Part shown: positions 34,187-42,362 of the stretch, piece by piece
Layout: every line of letters starts with the position of its first letter
Position numbering within the stretch: position 1 is the first letter of the stretch
NCBI RefSeq assembly: GCF_900086585.1
Contig: NZ_FLKM01000008.1
Span: forward strand, 1,685,652 to 1,749,651
Source: Emergencia timonensis
GTDB lineage: Bacteria > Bacillota > Clostridia > Peptostreptococcales > Anaerovoracaceae
Length of the DNA: 64,000 bases
Reading direction: 5' to 3'
Notes under the pieces: model-generated
Database searches by the model: none
Told to the model about the DNA's origin: nothing
Seen by the model: only the letters and a program-made list of their open reading frames with translations
Program-made: the position numbers and the translations under genes

Positions 34187-34596
34187 AAATAAAACTGATC
34201 GACTTTGGCGTACCGGAGCACCAGCGTCCTTACCGTCCGCATGGCAATGATGCCGGAGCGGATGTTTATCTGCCCTATGACTGTACCTTACAGCCCGGAG
34301 AAATCGCCAAAATTCCTCTTGGCTTTGGACTGGAAATACCGGATGGATATGCGGGATATATCTTTCCCCGTACCAGCATGGCGGTAAAAGGTCTGGTCTG
34401 TGAACTGCCGCCTGTGGATTCCGGCTATCGTGGAGAGATCCATGCGATCATCAGCAATGTAAGCAATCAGGCGCAGTCTCTTTTTAAGGGAGCCCGTATC
34501 GGGCAGCTTGTGATCACGCCGATCGTCATTGCGGATTTTGTAACCGATCTGGGAACAGAACGAGGAACCGGCAGCTTTGGCAGTACCGGCGAATAG
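34183..34596 (+). CDS. dut: dUTP diphosphatase
   Basis: 137 residues from the ATG at 34183, which overlaps the thyX stop and follows GGGAAGGAGG. All five trimeric dUTPase motifs are visible: AGADVYLPYD, PRTSMAVKG (motif 2), VDSGYRGEIHAII (motif 3), GARIGQLVI (motif 4) and RGTGSFGSTG (motif 5, the Gly-rich tail). It hydrolyses dUTP to dUMP and so feeds ThyX. A hairpin with T tract lies just downstream. Confidence 0.93.
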   Translation: MKIKLIDFGVPEHQRPYRPHGNDAGADVYLPYDCTLQPGEIAKIPLGFGLEIPDGYAGYIFPRTSMAVKGLVCELPPVDSGYRGEIHAIISNVSNQAQSLFKGARIGQLVITPIVIADFVTDLGTERGTGSFGSTGE

Positions 34597-34603
34597 AAAA
34601 AGG

Positions 34604-34716
34604 CTGTTTGGGGAACAGTTTTTGAATACTTATCGGTATAGGGAGCGGACATTTCGAGAACATTATAAAATATAATAAAGAAAGTCACGAAAAAAGCGGC
34701 CTTTACCGTGACCGCT
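34604..34716. terminator. Convergent terminators between dut and the XRE gene
   Basis: For the + strand, CTGTT/AACAG (34604-34608 with 34614-34618) is followed by five T. For the minus strand, AGCGG/CCGCT (34695-34699 with 34712-34716) overlaps the stop of the XRE gene and runs into six U. Nothing else is seen in this gap. Confidence 0.6.
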
Positions 34717-35030
34717 TACTTTCTGCTATTGAGTTCTTTCATAATACCGAGGATATATTGCATGGATTGAGGATCAAGCTGTCTTGCCTCTGCAATGAAT
34801 TCCTTTAAGGTTTCCGGGTAGGTATTTCCTTCATCAAAGAATTCCTGCGGTGTCACACCCAGATATTCGCAGATGTAGAAAAAAGACTGCATAGCGGGAA
34901 GTGACTTTTTATTCTCAATATTATTGATGTAGTTGTTTGCCTGACCTAACGATAAAGACATATCGCGTGCGGAAACTCCTTTCTGTGTCCGCAGCTTCGC
35001 TAATCGTTCCGGGACAAAATCTTCATACAT
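34716..35030 (-). CDS. XRE family transcriptional regulator
   Basis: 104 residues. The start is the ATG with top base 35030, seven bases after GGAGGTG on the minus strand; the frame extends further but without a binding site. The helix-turn-helix is clear: RLAKLRTQKGVSARDMSLSLGQANNYINNIENKK. The C-terminus is helical (LKEFIAEARQLDPQSMQYILGIMKEL). It is the only complete ICE-backbone gene read leftward here, divergent from the SLOG gene, and probably controls that promoter and its own. Confidence 0.88.
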   Translation of the reverse strand: MYEDFVPERLAKLRTQKGVSARDMSLSLGQANNYINNIENKKSLPAMQSFFYICEYLGVTPQEFFDEGNTYPETLKEFIAEARQLDPQSMQYILGIMKELNSRK

Positions 35031-35107
35031 CGCCTTCACCTCCCATTCTGTAATAGATTGTACCTTACACCCCTTTATTATCCGCAAAGAGAAAAAGGGT
35101 ATTATCG

Positions 35108-35136
35108 TTGACTTGCTAAATAAAATCTATTACTAT
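35108..35136 (+). promoter_or_regulatory. Promoter for the SLOG/topB operon
   Basis: TTGACT (35108-35113) and TACTAT (35131-35136) are spaced by 17 bases, 44 bases upstream of the SLOG start, in the divergent region shared with the XRE gene. Confidence 0.65.
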
Positions 35137-35179
35137 GTGAAAAGTGAAGAATTTTACCTATCAGATGGAGGGATGACCG

Positions 35180-35689
35180 ATGAAAGGAAAGACCTGCTGT
35201 GTTACCGGACACAGGGATTTACCGCAGAATGAGATCAACAAAATAAAAGCCGCTTTGGAACATGAGATCGATGCTGCCGTTACAGATGGATTTACCTGTT
35301 TTATGAGTAGCTTTGCAGATGGCGTGGATCAGTATTTTGCAGAGCTGGTGTTGGAAAGAAAGCAGACCAATCCGGCGCTGGAGCTGATCGCAGTGATCCC
35401 TTACCGCAAACGTCTGGACAGCCTGAATAAGAAAACAAGAACCCGTGAACTGCTGGAGGCTTGTGCGGATGTTGTTGTCATACAGGAAAAATATCTCCCA
35501 AGCGTCTACTCCCACAGAAACCGCTATATGGTGGAGCACTCCGACCGAGTGATCGCTGTATATGACGGACGGGAAACCGGCGGTACGGCAAAGACGATCC
35601 GCTTCACCCACCGGATGAAAAAGGAACTGCGGGAAATCCCGGTTGGAGAGATCGTCCTGCCGGATCACTTGAAACCAAAAACAAAATAG
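35180..35689 (+). CDS. SLOG (DUF1273/YpsA-like) family protein
   Basis: 169 residues from an ATG preceded by GATGGAGGGATG. It opens KGKTCCVTGHRDLP, the nucleotide-binding loop of the SLOG superfamily, then has FMSSFADGVDQYFAELVL, LELIAVIPY and DRVIAVYDGRETGGTAKTI. YpsA-type SLOG proteins are thought to sense nucleotide-derived signals; in ICEs they recur beside topoisomerase III genes. Cytoplasmic. Ends before a terminator. Confidence 0.85.
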   Translation: MKGKTCCVTGHRDLPQNEINKIKAALEHEIDAAVTDGFTCFMSSFADGVDQYFAELVLERKQTNPALELIAVIPYRKRLDSLNKKTRTRELLEACADVVVIQEKYLPSVYSHRNRYMVEHSDRVIAVYDGRETGGTAKTIRFTHRMKKELREIPVGEIVLPDHLKPKTK

Positions 35690-35702
35690 ATACCTGTTGA
35701 TG

Positions 35703-35727
35703 CGCTCACTTTGAAGTGGGCGTTTTT
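35703..35727 (+). terminator. Terminator after the SLOG gene
   Basis: CGCTCAC/GTGGGCG stem (35703-35709 with 35716-35722, one G-U pair) followed by five T. Confidence 0.65.
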
Positions 35728-35754
35728 CTTTACCCATTTTTAGGAGGAATGCTT

Positions 35755-35880
35755 ATGTGGAACCTGATTTCACATTTCCTTACCTTTGCCGGAGGAATGG
35801 CTTCCGGCGTTATGCTGATGTGTCTTATACAAACCGGAAAACTTGCGGATAAAGAATTTGAAACTATGAAGGAGGAATAA
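35755..35880 (+). CDS. DUF3789 small membrane protein
   Basis: 41 residues from an ATG eight bases after TAGGAGG. One membrane segment (FLTFAGGMASGVMLMCLIQ) is followed by TGKLADKEFETMKEE, the DUF3789 pattern common directly upstream of topB in Clostridia ICEs. Its final codons contain the AAGGAGG used by topB, so the two are coupled. Function unknown. Confidence 0.8.
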   Translation: MWNLISHFLTFAGGMASGVMLMCLIQTGKLADKEFETMKEE

Positions 35881-35883
35881 AAA

Positions 35884-37992
35884 TTGAAACTTGTGATTGC
35901 AGAAAAGCCCTCTGTTGCTATGTCACTGGCAGCAGTATTAGGCGCAACGGAAAGAAAAGACGGTTATCTCGAAGGTTCCGGCTATCTGGTGAGCTGGTGC
36001 GTGGGACATCTTTTGGAACTGGCACAGCCGGAGGCTTACAAAGAACAGTACGCCAAATGGCGGTATGAGGATCTTCCGATCCTACCGGAAAACTGGAAAT
36101 ATGAAGTGCCAAAGGATAAGAAAACGCAGCTTGCCCTTTTGTGCCGATTGATGAAGGACAAACGGGTGGATTCCGTGGTATGCGCTACGGATGCCGGACG
36201 AGAAGGAGAACTGATCTTCCGTCTGGTCTATGAATATGCCGGATGTAAAAAGCCTATGGAGCGCCTTTGGATTTCCAGTATGGAGGATGCGGCGATCCGC
36301 GAGGGCTTTGACCATCTCCACCCCGGCAGTGATTACGATAAGCTCTATGATGCGGCGGTCTGCCGGGCAGGAGCCGACTGGCTGATCGGGATCAATGCCA
36401 CCCGGCTTTTTTCTGTCCTGTATGGTGTCACCCTAAATGTCGGCCGTGTTATGTCACCGACACTGGCACTTTTGGTACAGCGTGAGTCGGATATTGAATC
36501 CTTCATCAGTAAGCCTTTTTATGTGCCGGAAATCACCTGCGGAGGTTTTACTGCTTCCGGCGAAAAAATGACGGAACGATCCGAGGCTGAAAAAATCCGT
36601 ATGGACTGTGACCACAACTCCGCTTTTGTGCGTTCTGTGGAAAAGCAGGTAAAAACTATACAGCCTCCCCGCCTTTATGACCTTACAACTCTGCAAAGGG
36701 AATGTAACCGTATTTATGGCTATACGGCTCAACAGACCCTTGATTATGTGCAATCTCTCTATGAAAAGAAGCTGGCAACCTATCCGAGAACGGACAGCCA
36801 GTATTTGACGAAGGACATGCAGGCAACCGCCGCTTCCCTGATCCTGTGGCTGCGTGACAATATGACCTTTGGAAAAGGCTACGCCGGAGAGCCGGACATT
36901 GACCGGGTAACAGATGACAGCAAAGTGACTGACCACCATGCCATTATCCCAACTGTGGAAATCGCACGGACAGACCTGTCAGAGCTTCCTTCCGGGGAGC
37001 GGGATGTGCTTACCCTGCTTGTCGTCAGACTGCTTTGTGCCACAACGCAGGTACACCGATTTGAAGCGGTCACCGCTATATTGGACTGCCAGGGATATAC
37101 TTTTACGGCAAAAGGAAAGACTATTTTACAGTCCGGCTGGAAAGAGGTGGAACGGATTCACCGTATGAGTATCAGGCAGAGTGAAACGGAACACAAAGAA
37201 AATGAAGCTGTCGCTCTCCCTGTGCTGCAGGAAGGACAGACTTTTGAAGCTGTATCAGCAAGTCTCCGTGAAGGGAAAACTTCACCGCCGAAACACTATA
37301 CGGAGGACACACTGCTGTCCGCTATGGAGACTGCCGGTGCGGAAGATATGCCGGAAGATGCCGAGCGTAAAGGATTGGGTACTCCGGCTACCCGTGCGGC
37401 AACACTGGAAAAGCTGGTTTCTGCCGGATTTGTACAGCGAAAGAAAAAGCAGCTCATTCCTACGGAAAAAGGAAAGAACCTGATCGCAGTCCTGCCGGAC
37501 AATATCAAATCTCCCATCTTAACTGCAGAATGGGAATCCATGCTGAAACAAGTGGAACATGGCGAACTGTCGGCAACATCTTTTATGGATCAGATTGCAG
37601 ATATGAGCCGGACGCTGGTAAAAGAACATACTACCCCGGAAGAACGTTTTGCGGATCTGTTTCCTTCTTCCAGAGGAACTGCACATGAAGCCGTAGGGGT
37701 ATGTCCTCGCTGCGGAGCCCCGGTATATGAAGGAAAGAAAGGTTTTTTCTGCGACAACAGGGAATGTTCTTTTGCTCTTTGGAAAGATAACCGTTTCTTT
37801 TCCAGCAAGAAAAAATCCATCACAAAGTCTGTGGCAGCGGCTCTTTTGAAAGAGGGCCGTATTTCTATGTCCGGGCTTTACAGTGAAAAAACAGGAAAGA
37901 CCTATGATGCGGAAGTGATTCTGGATGATACCGGCGGTAAATATGTGAATTTCAAGCTGGAATTTCCAGTAAAGAAAGGCAGGCGTAAATGA
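35884..37992 (+). CDS. topB: DNA topoisomerase III
   Basis: 702 residues from a TTG at 35884, seven bases after AAGGAGG. N-terminal TOPRIM opening KLVIAEKPSVAMSLA and the acidic VCATDAGREGELIFRLVY, then the catalytic Tyr300 in TYPRTDSQYL. A C-terminal zinc-ribbon-like part has CPRCGAPVYEGK and FFCDNRECSFALW. It is a type IA topoisomerase that relaxes and decatenates DNA with single strands, useful for conjugative replication. Length is normal for ICE/plasmid TopB. Confidence 0.95.
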   Translation: MKLVIAEKPSVAMSLAAVLGATERKDGYLEGSGYLVSWCVGHLLELAQPEAYKEQYAKWRYEDLPILPENWKYEVPKDKKTQLALLCRLMKDKRVDSVVCATDAGREGELIFRLVYEYAGCKKPMERLWISSMEDAAIREGFDHLHPGSDYDKLYDAAVCRAGADWLIGINATRLFSVLYGVTLNVGRVMSPTLALLVQRESDIESFISKPFYVPEITCGGFTASGEKMTERSEAEKIRMDCDHNSAFVRSVEKQVKTIQPPRLYDLTTLQRECNRIYGYTAQQTLDYVQSLYEKKLATYPRTDSQYLTKDMQATAASLILWLRDNMTFGKGYAGEPDIDRVTDDSKVTDHHAIIPTVEIARTDLSELPSGERDVLTLLVVRLLCATTQVHRFEAVTAILDCQGYTFTAKGKTILQSGWKEVERIHRMSIRQSETEHKENEAVALPVLQEGQTFEAVSASLREGKTSPPKHYTEDTLLSAMETAGAEDMPEDAERKGLGTPATRAATLEKLVSAGFVQRKKKQLIPTEKGKNLIAVLPDNIKSPILTAEWESMLKQVEHGELSATSFMDQIADMSRTLVKEHTTPEERFADLFPSSRGTAHEAVGVCPRCGAPVYEGKKGFFCDNRECSFALWKDNRFFSSKKKSITKSVAAALLKEGRISMSGLYSEKTGKTYDAEVILDDTGGKYVNFKLEFPVKKGRRK

Positions 37993-38372
37993 GCGATCGA
38001 AAAACCTTTGAATATGGCGGTTATCACTTCACGCCCATACGAAAATTTCACAAAAAAGAAGGCGACTTTTTCGCCATATCGAAACGGCTGGCAAGTGACC
38101 CCAACTTAGGGCTGTGTACCTATCAGGATCGGCAAAAAGCACCTTATGATTACAAAGACTTTTATACCGTTTCAACAGACAAAGAATGTGATATTTTCCG
38201 CTGCGAAGAAAATGGATTGTTGTATGTACCAGGAAAAAATGAACTTTTTATTTACCATGAACCAAAACAGAAAAAGCGGAACTCTATCGCCGATGCCCTT
38301 TCACAGCCCAGGAATGTTACTGATACAACCGAAATTTCCAGCGGTCGGCAAAGCAGAGCCCCGGAAAGGTAG
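37989..38372 (+). CDS. Conserved ICE protein of unknown function
   Basis: 127 residues, ATG overlapping the topB stop (ATGA). The middle has FFAISKRLASDPNLGLC and YDYKDFYTVSTDKECDIF; the C-terminal 40 residues are a low-complexity linker. No membrane span or catalytic motif. Co-translated with topB, so presumably a DNA-processing or relaxosome accessory protein, but this is inferred only from position. Confidence 0.65.
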   Translation: MSDRKTFEYGGYHFTPIRKFHKKEGDFFAISKRLASDPNLGLCTYQDRQKAPYDYKDFYTVSTDKECDIFRCEENGLLYVPGKNELFIYHEPKQKKRNSIADALSQPRNVTDTTEISSGRQSRAPER

Positions 38373-38377
38373 GCGTT

Positions 38378-38746
38378 ATGGCGGAGAGAGAATTGAACCG
38401 CTCGGAGCGGGCTACGATCCGAAAGCTGGTTACGGAGCTTTGCGCCAACTATGACTCCCAGGATAAGATCTGCCTTCCTCTGGACAGCCCTTGTTACATG
38501 CTGAATAAATGGTGGACCGGTGCTTATTGCAGGTACTTTGAAAAAGCGGTGCTGCCGGTGGATGCAGCACTGGAATCAGCCATTACCGGCGAGGACACCT
38601 CCATGAGACAGAAAATATGCCCTGTGTGTGGAAAGGCATATCTTCCTACAACCAGCCAGGCATATTGCTCCGATGCCTGCCGGGTCTATGCAAGACGGAA
38701 ATCCGAGCGGAAACGCAAACGCCGGCAGCGGCAAAACCAACCATGA
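38378..38746 (+). CDS. Cysteine-rich VLP family protein
   Basis: 122 residues. The family motif CLPLDSPCYML gives the name (VLP-like), and a C-terminal zinc-finger pattern CPVCGKAYLPTTSQAYCSDACR is followed by a very basic tail (RRKSERKRKRRQRQ). Proteins like this sit beside relaxosome genes in Clostridia ICEs and probably bind DNA. The gene shares the topB operon. Confidence 0.88.
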   Translation: MAERELNRSERATIRKLVTELCANYDSQDKICLPLDSPCYMLNKWWTGAYCRYFEKAVLPVDAALESAITGEDTSMRQKICPVCGKAYLPTTSQAYCSDACRVYARRKSERKRKRRQRQNQP

Positions 38747-38748
38747 TA

Positions 38749-38861
38749 TGTCCGCAACTTAGCCCCAAAAGTCCTTGATTTTCAATGGCTATTCGCATCT
38801 GTTTTTAAGGGAGCTGTATAAGAATACTCCGGTGCTTTGAAATGAGGTTAAGTTGCGGACA
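38749..38861. repeat. MITE-like 13-bp inverted repeat around a short spacer
   Basis: TGTCCGCAACTTA (38749-38761) and its exact reverse complement (38849-38861) enclose 87 bases with no coding capacity, in the gap between two operon genes. Compact non-coding DNA with perfect terminal repeats resembles a miniature inverted-repeat transposable element; no clear target duplication is seen, so a regulatory hairpin is an alternative. Confidence 0.55.
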
Positions 38862-38899
38862 AAACTTATATTTTAACAAAAACGATAGGAGGCGATTTT

Positions 38900-39532
38900 T
38901 TGAATATCAACACGATTACTGCAGAGGATCTTCGCCGTATGCCGGATAAGGAAGGACTGATTTTACAGGGCTGCGGCGGAGATCTGACAGAATGGGTGGA
39001 CGGGATCAACGAAATGCTGACAAATGCAGGCATATTGAAAGATGGCAGCCAGTTTGAAAATGTGTTTGCTTTTCAGCACGGAGAACTGACCTGTCTGCTT
39101 TACCCTTTTGATGATGTGAAACTGGATATAGGGAAACTTGCCCTGTGGCGTTTACAGACCCATGAAGTCTATGGCGGCACATGGCTGTCGGACTTTGTGC
39201 CGAATTATTTAGGCGGATTTATAGAAACACCGGAACCATTGGCAGATAAACCGGACTGCCCTCTGATCGGAGCAGATGGGAACATTTTTAATCTGCTTGG
39301 TATTGCTTCCCGTACTTTGCGGGAGCATGGTCTAAAAGAACAGGCAAAAGAAATGTCTGACCGGGTATTTGCTTCCGGCAGTTATGGAGAAGCGCTCTGT
39401 ATCATTGGCGAATATGTCAACATCACAGATTCCGAACCGGAGCATAAGAATTCTCTCCGTCAGCAGCTAAAGGCAACAAAACCGGCAGACCCAGTAAAAA
39501 AGCAACAAACTTCCAAACAGCAGGAACGATAA
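38900..39532 (+). CDS. Conserved ICE protein of unknown function
   Basis: 210 residues from a TTG at 38900 with GATAGGAGGCG upstream. The N-terminus LRRMPDKEGLILQGCGGDLTEWVDGINEML and the segment TCLLYPFDDVKLDIGKLALWRLQTHEVYGGTWLSDFV are characteristic of a conserved accessory protein of Tn1549-like elements, but no biochemical role is known. The last 30 residues are a Lys/Gln-rich tail. First gene after the MITE-like repeat. Confidence 0.7.
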   Translation: MNINTITAEDLRRMPDKEGLILQGCGGDLTEWVDGINEMLTNAGILKDGSQFENVFAFQHGELTCLLYPFDDVKLDIGKLALWRLQTHEVYGGTWLSDFVPNYLGGFIETPEPLADKPDCPLIGADGNIFNLLGIASRTLREHGLKEQAKEMSDRVFASGSYGEALCIIGEYVNITDSEPEHKNSLRQQLKATKPADPVKKQQTSKQQER

Positions 39533-39545
39533 GGAGGGATGCGAA

Positions 39546-40466
39546 ATGGAAAGGAAACGGACCTATGGTGTATGGGCAGTACGAAGCAGCACTTCTATTT
39601 TCGGACCGGCACAAAGCTGGTGCAAGGAAAATGGAAAACCGTTGGAGTTTGATAGCAAAGCCGACGCTGAAAACTATGCAAAGGAAGCCAACGAGCATAC
39701 GACAGCAAATGTCCGATACTATGTGAAAGAAAAAGAACCGGAACCCGGCGCTGTTCGGAAAGGAACATCTCAACCGGAACTGGATGCGCGCAGCCATGAA
39801 GAAGTAATACCAAGAAATGATGCAGCGGAAAAACAAAACGAGATTCCGGGCAGACAGATCCCTTCTCAAACAGATCCGCTGGTAGAAATCCGCTCTGCGG
39901 TCCATAGTAATTACGCGGGTATGGTCGCTATGCTGGGTGCGGACAACCGTGTGTATTTGGGCCGTGAGGAACGTTGCCATTACCAGGATATGCAGCCATC
40001 TTACTATGACAATCAGGACGGTTCCCTGTGTTTTGTCTGTGATCAGCCCGATATGTATTATTTTCTTTATGGAGAAGGCTGGGCGCATACCCAGACGGAA
40101 ATGTTGGAACGAGGGCTTACCTTGCGCCAGTATGAAGAATTTGCGAGACTGCAAAATGGGGTCCTTGCACAGTTTACCACCCAAAGAGAAATCCTGTTTG
40201 CCGGACAGCCGTTTCAGGCGCCGGAAAGTTATCTTCGCAATGCGGAACTTTATGAGGAAGGACAAACCGGGAACTACAATATGCTGGATGGCAGGCTGAA
40301 CAACGAACCTCCTGTGCGCCCGGATCTGACAGACGGACAGACGGATGAAGAAATCCGGGAGCTGGTGCCGGAAGCAAAGCCGTCTTTGATGGACCGTTTG
40401 AAAGCAGACAAACCGGAGCATGAAGCAAGGCAGATGATCCCTCCTGTGCCGGAAAGGGAACGCTGA
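39546..40466 (+). CDS. Conserved ICE protein of unknown function
   Basis: 306 residues, ATG after AAGGAGGGATGCG. It begins with a short conserved domain (YGVWAVRSSTSIFGPAQSWCKENG ... ADAENYAKEAN), then a variable linker and a second domain around VYLGREERCHYQDMQ and MYYFLYGEGWAHTQTEM. The C-terminal part ends in a PSLMDRLKADKPEHEA segment that also occurs, as MDQLAANRPADKK, in the LPD1 protein at 6486, which suggests shared tail sequences in this element's accessory proteins. Role unknown. Confidence 0.65.
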   Translation: MERKRTYGVWAVRSSTSIFGPAQSWCKENGKPLEFDSKADAENYAKEANEHTTANVRYYVKEKEPEPGAVRKGTSQPELDARSHEEVIPRNDAAEKQNEIPGRQIPSQTDPLVEIRSAVHSNYAGMVAMLGADNRVYLGREERCHYQDMQPSYYDNQDGSLCFVCDQPDMYYFLYGEGWAHTQTEMLERGLTLRQYEEFARLQNGVLAQFTTQREILFAGQPFQAPESYLRNAELYEEGQTGNYNMLDGRLNNEPPVRPDLTDGQTDEEIRELVPEAKPSLMDRLKADKPEHEARQMIPPVPERER

Positions 40467-41164
40467 TGGCCGGGGTAAGATTTGAGGATGTAGATCTTTT
40501 GGGTGCTCTTTCCCGTATCGTAGATCTTCATACCCAACATTATAAAGAGGACTTTGACCTGGATAAGGAACTGATTTCAAAACTGGCTGTGTCAGACCGT
40601 TCAGAGGATAAACAGCTTCTTTGGATGTCACGCCCTTGCGGAACCTATACCCTGCGCGAACGGGAAGTTTATCTGGATGGAAGCCATGAAAATAAAGTGT
40701 GGCGGTTTTACCAGGAACAGACAAATGATCCCGTTTTGGCTTATGCCATCTCTTTGAAAGAAGTCAGGGACGGAAAAATATTTGGCAATCTCTATCCGCT
40801 AAATTATAGAGAACATGTGGAACGGATGAAAAAGCTGACCTGTCCAATCGGAAATGTAGCCGTTGCATTTGCGGATGGAAATGTTATCACGATTCCCTAT
40901 CAGGAACGGAGACAGCTTATGAACCGGTTTATGCCAGAGCATGGAGCCCCTAAAACAATGACTTATCTGCCGGAAAATGAGCCGGAGCTGATGATGATTC
41001 TAAAACGGGAACGCTTCAAACGCAGCTATCATGCGACAGCCGGAAATCTGGAGGAATATCTTGATAAGCTGGAAAAGACCACCCTGCGGGAAAAACTCAA
41101 AAGAGCAAAGACGGTGGTTTCAACACAGGAGGTCTCATCTCATAAAAGAGGGTTGGAACGATGA
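40466..41164 (+). CDS. Conserved ICE protein of unknown function
   Basis: 232 residues, ATG overlapping the previous stop. Contains LLWMSRPCGTYTLREREVYL and YAISLKEVRDGKIFGNLYPLNY, the latter reminiscent of LPD16-type small domains of relaxase-associated proteins. No membrane span. It overlaps mobC by four bases, so it is translated with the relaxosome genes. Identification beyond that is not possible from sequence. Confidence 0.65.
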   Translation: MAGVRFEDVDLLGALSRIVDLHTQHYKEDFDLDKELISKLAVSDRSEDKQLLWMSRPCGTYTLREREVYLDGSHENKVWRFYQEQTNDPVLAYAISLKEVRDGKIFGNLYPLNYREHVERMKKLTCPIGNVAVAFADGNVITIPYQERRQLMNRFMPEHGAPKTMTYLPENEPELMMILKRERFKRSYHATAGNLEEYLDKLEKTTLREKLKRAKTVVSTQEVSSHKRGLER

Positions 41165-41505
41165 AGGGCGGGCATAACAAAAAATCCGTCCGCGTCGAAT
41201 TTGTCATGTCCGAACCGGAGGCCGAACTGGTAAAAGAACGCATGGCGGAACTTGGCATTACCAACCTGTCGGCATATCTGCGAAAGATGGCCGTAGACGG
41301 TTACATCATTCACCTTGATATGGGAGATATTCAGGAAATGATCCGGCTTCTCCGCATTTGTTCCAATAACTTAAACCAATATACCAGACGGGCCAATGAG
41401 ACCGGCAATATTTATGCCGCAGATATAGATGACATCCGCACCCGTCTGGACAGCCTTTGGGATGGCATGGACAAACTGATCCGGGGATTTGCAAATCTTT
41501 CATAA
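41161..41505 (+). CDS. mobC: MobC relaxosome accessory protein
   Basis: 114 residues, ATG overlapping the previous stop. N-terminal ribbon-helix-helix (KSVRVEFVMSEPEAELVKERMAELGITNLSAYLRKMAVDG) and the C-terminal MobC signature LLRICSNNLNQYTRRANETGNIY. MobC proteins bind oriT and help the relaxase nick. Its relaxase partner lies 4 kb downstream, separated by an AT-rich cassette; the last 56 bases of mobC are repeated on the far side of that cassette. Confidence 0.92.
   Translation: MKGGHNKKSVRVEFVMSEPEAELVKERMAELGITNLSAYLRKMAVDGYIIHLDMGDIQEMIRLLRICSNNLNQYTRRANETGNIYAADIDDIRTRLDSLWDGMDKLIRGFANLS
41450..41505 (+). repeat. Left copy of the mobC 3'-end direct repeat
   Basis: The last 56 bases of mobC match 44981-45036 at about seven mismatches. 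Together they bracket the RR/ABC/HK cassette. Confidence 0.85.
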
Positions 41506-41636
41506 TATTAAACTAATTTTGAAATGGCATCTTGATATGGGTTCATTTATTCTTAACAGTTTTTTATCGACGATATTATTATGTGGATAACGATAAGTTC
41601 CTATGATAAAATAATTTGGCATGGAGGTAAATAAAA

Positions 41637-42305
41637 ATGTGTAAAATTGTTATTATTGAAGATGATATAGATATTTGCAATATGATTAAAAAATTCTTGG
41701 AAAATAATAAATATAGTGTTCAATATGCTTTAAATGGTATAGAAGGAATAAATTTGTGCAAATCTTTTGTTCCGGACTTGATAATACTTGACATTATGTT
41801 GCCAGGGCTGAATGGGGATGATGTATTACAGAAATTGCGAAAATTTACAAACGCTCCTGTTATTGTTGTATCAGCAAAAACAATGGTTCAGACCAAAATA
41901 GAATTATTAAAAATAGGGGCAGATGACTACATGACAAAACCATTTGATTTGTATGAGCTTCTTGCACGTATTGAGGCAAATTTAAAACGGACTGTCGATA
42001 ATCCTTATCAAAATAATAATACTTTGATATACAAAAATATAAAGATCAATAACTCTTTGGTTTATATAAACGGAGTATTAGTACCATTTACATCAACAGA
42101 ATTGAGCATTTTAGAATTGCTATTGCAATACCCACAGAAAATATTTTCAAAACAAAATTTATATGAATCCATTTGGAATGAACCTTATGCGTATGATGAC
42201 GATACAATCAATACTCATATTAGTCATATTCGTAAGAAAATTAAATCAATTACAAATGAAGATTATATACAAACTATTTGGGGGATTGGATATAAAATGA
42301 AATAA
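41637..42305 (+). CDS. OmpR/PhoB-type response regulator
   Basis: 222 residues from an ATG with TGGAGGTAAATA upstream. The receiver domain shows IIEDDIDI, phospho-accepting Asp in LIILDIMLPG, and the K of DYMTKPFDLYE. The C-terminal winged helix matches trans_reg_C (FTSTELSILELLLQ ... DDDTINTHISHIRKKIK, WGIGYKM). Base composition is clearly more AT-rich than the flanking ICE genes. It should activate the ABC genes downstream in response to the kinase at 44121, like BceR or VanR-type regulators. Confidence 0.93.
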   Translation: MCKIVIIEDDIDICNMIKKFLENNKYSVQYALNGIEGINLCKSFVPDLIILDIMLPGLNGDDVLQKLRKFTNAPVIVVSAKTMVQTKIELLKIGADDYMTKPFDLYELLARIEANLKRTVDNPYQNNNTLIYKNIKINNSLVYINGVLVPFTSTELSILELLLQYPQKIFSKQNLYESIWNEPYAYDDDTINTHISHIRKKIKSITNEDYIQTIWGIGYKMK

Positions 42306-42306
42306 T

Positions 42307-42337
42307 CTTTAGATTTTCTTTAGAGTTATCATATATA
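42307..42337 (+). promoter_or_regulatory. Candidate response-regulator site and promoter for the ABC genes
   Basis: CTTTAGA occurs at 42307-42313 and 42318-42324, eleven bases apart, one DNA turn, as expected for a tandem OmpR-type dimer site. TATATA (42332-42337) follows as a likely -10 box, 26 bases before the ABC start. Confidence 0.5.
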
Positions 42338-42362
42338 GTGGCATGGAAAGGAGTTGTTTAGG

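Noticed and set aside
33091..34596. Prophage remnant suggested by thyX, dut and a phage-like protein
   Set aside because: No structural, lysis or phage integrase genes are nearby and ICE backbone genes lie on both sides, so a captured cassette is more likely.
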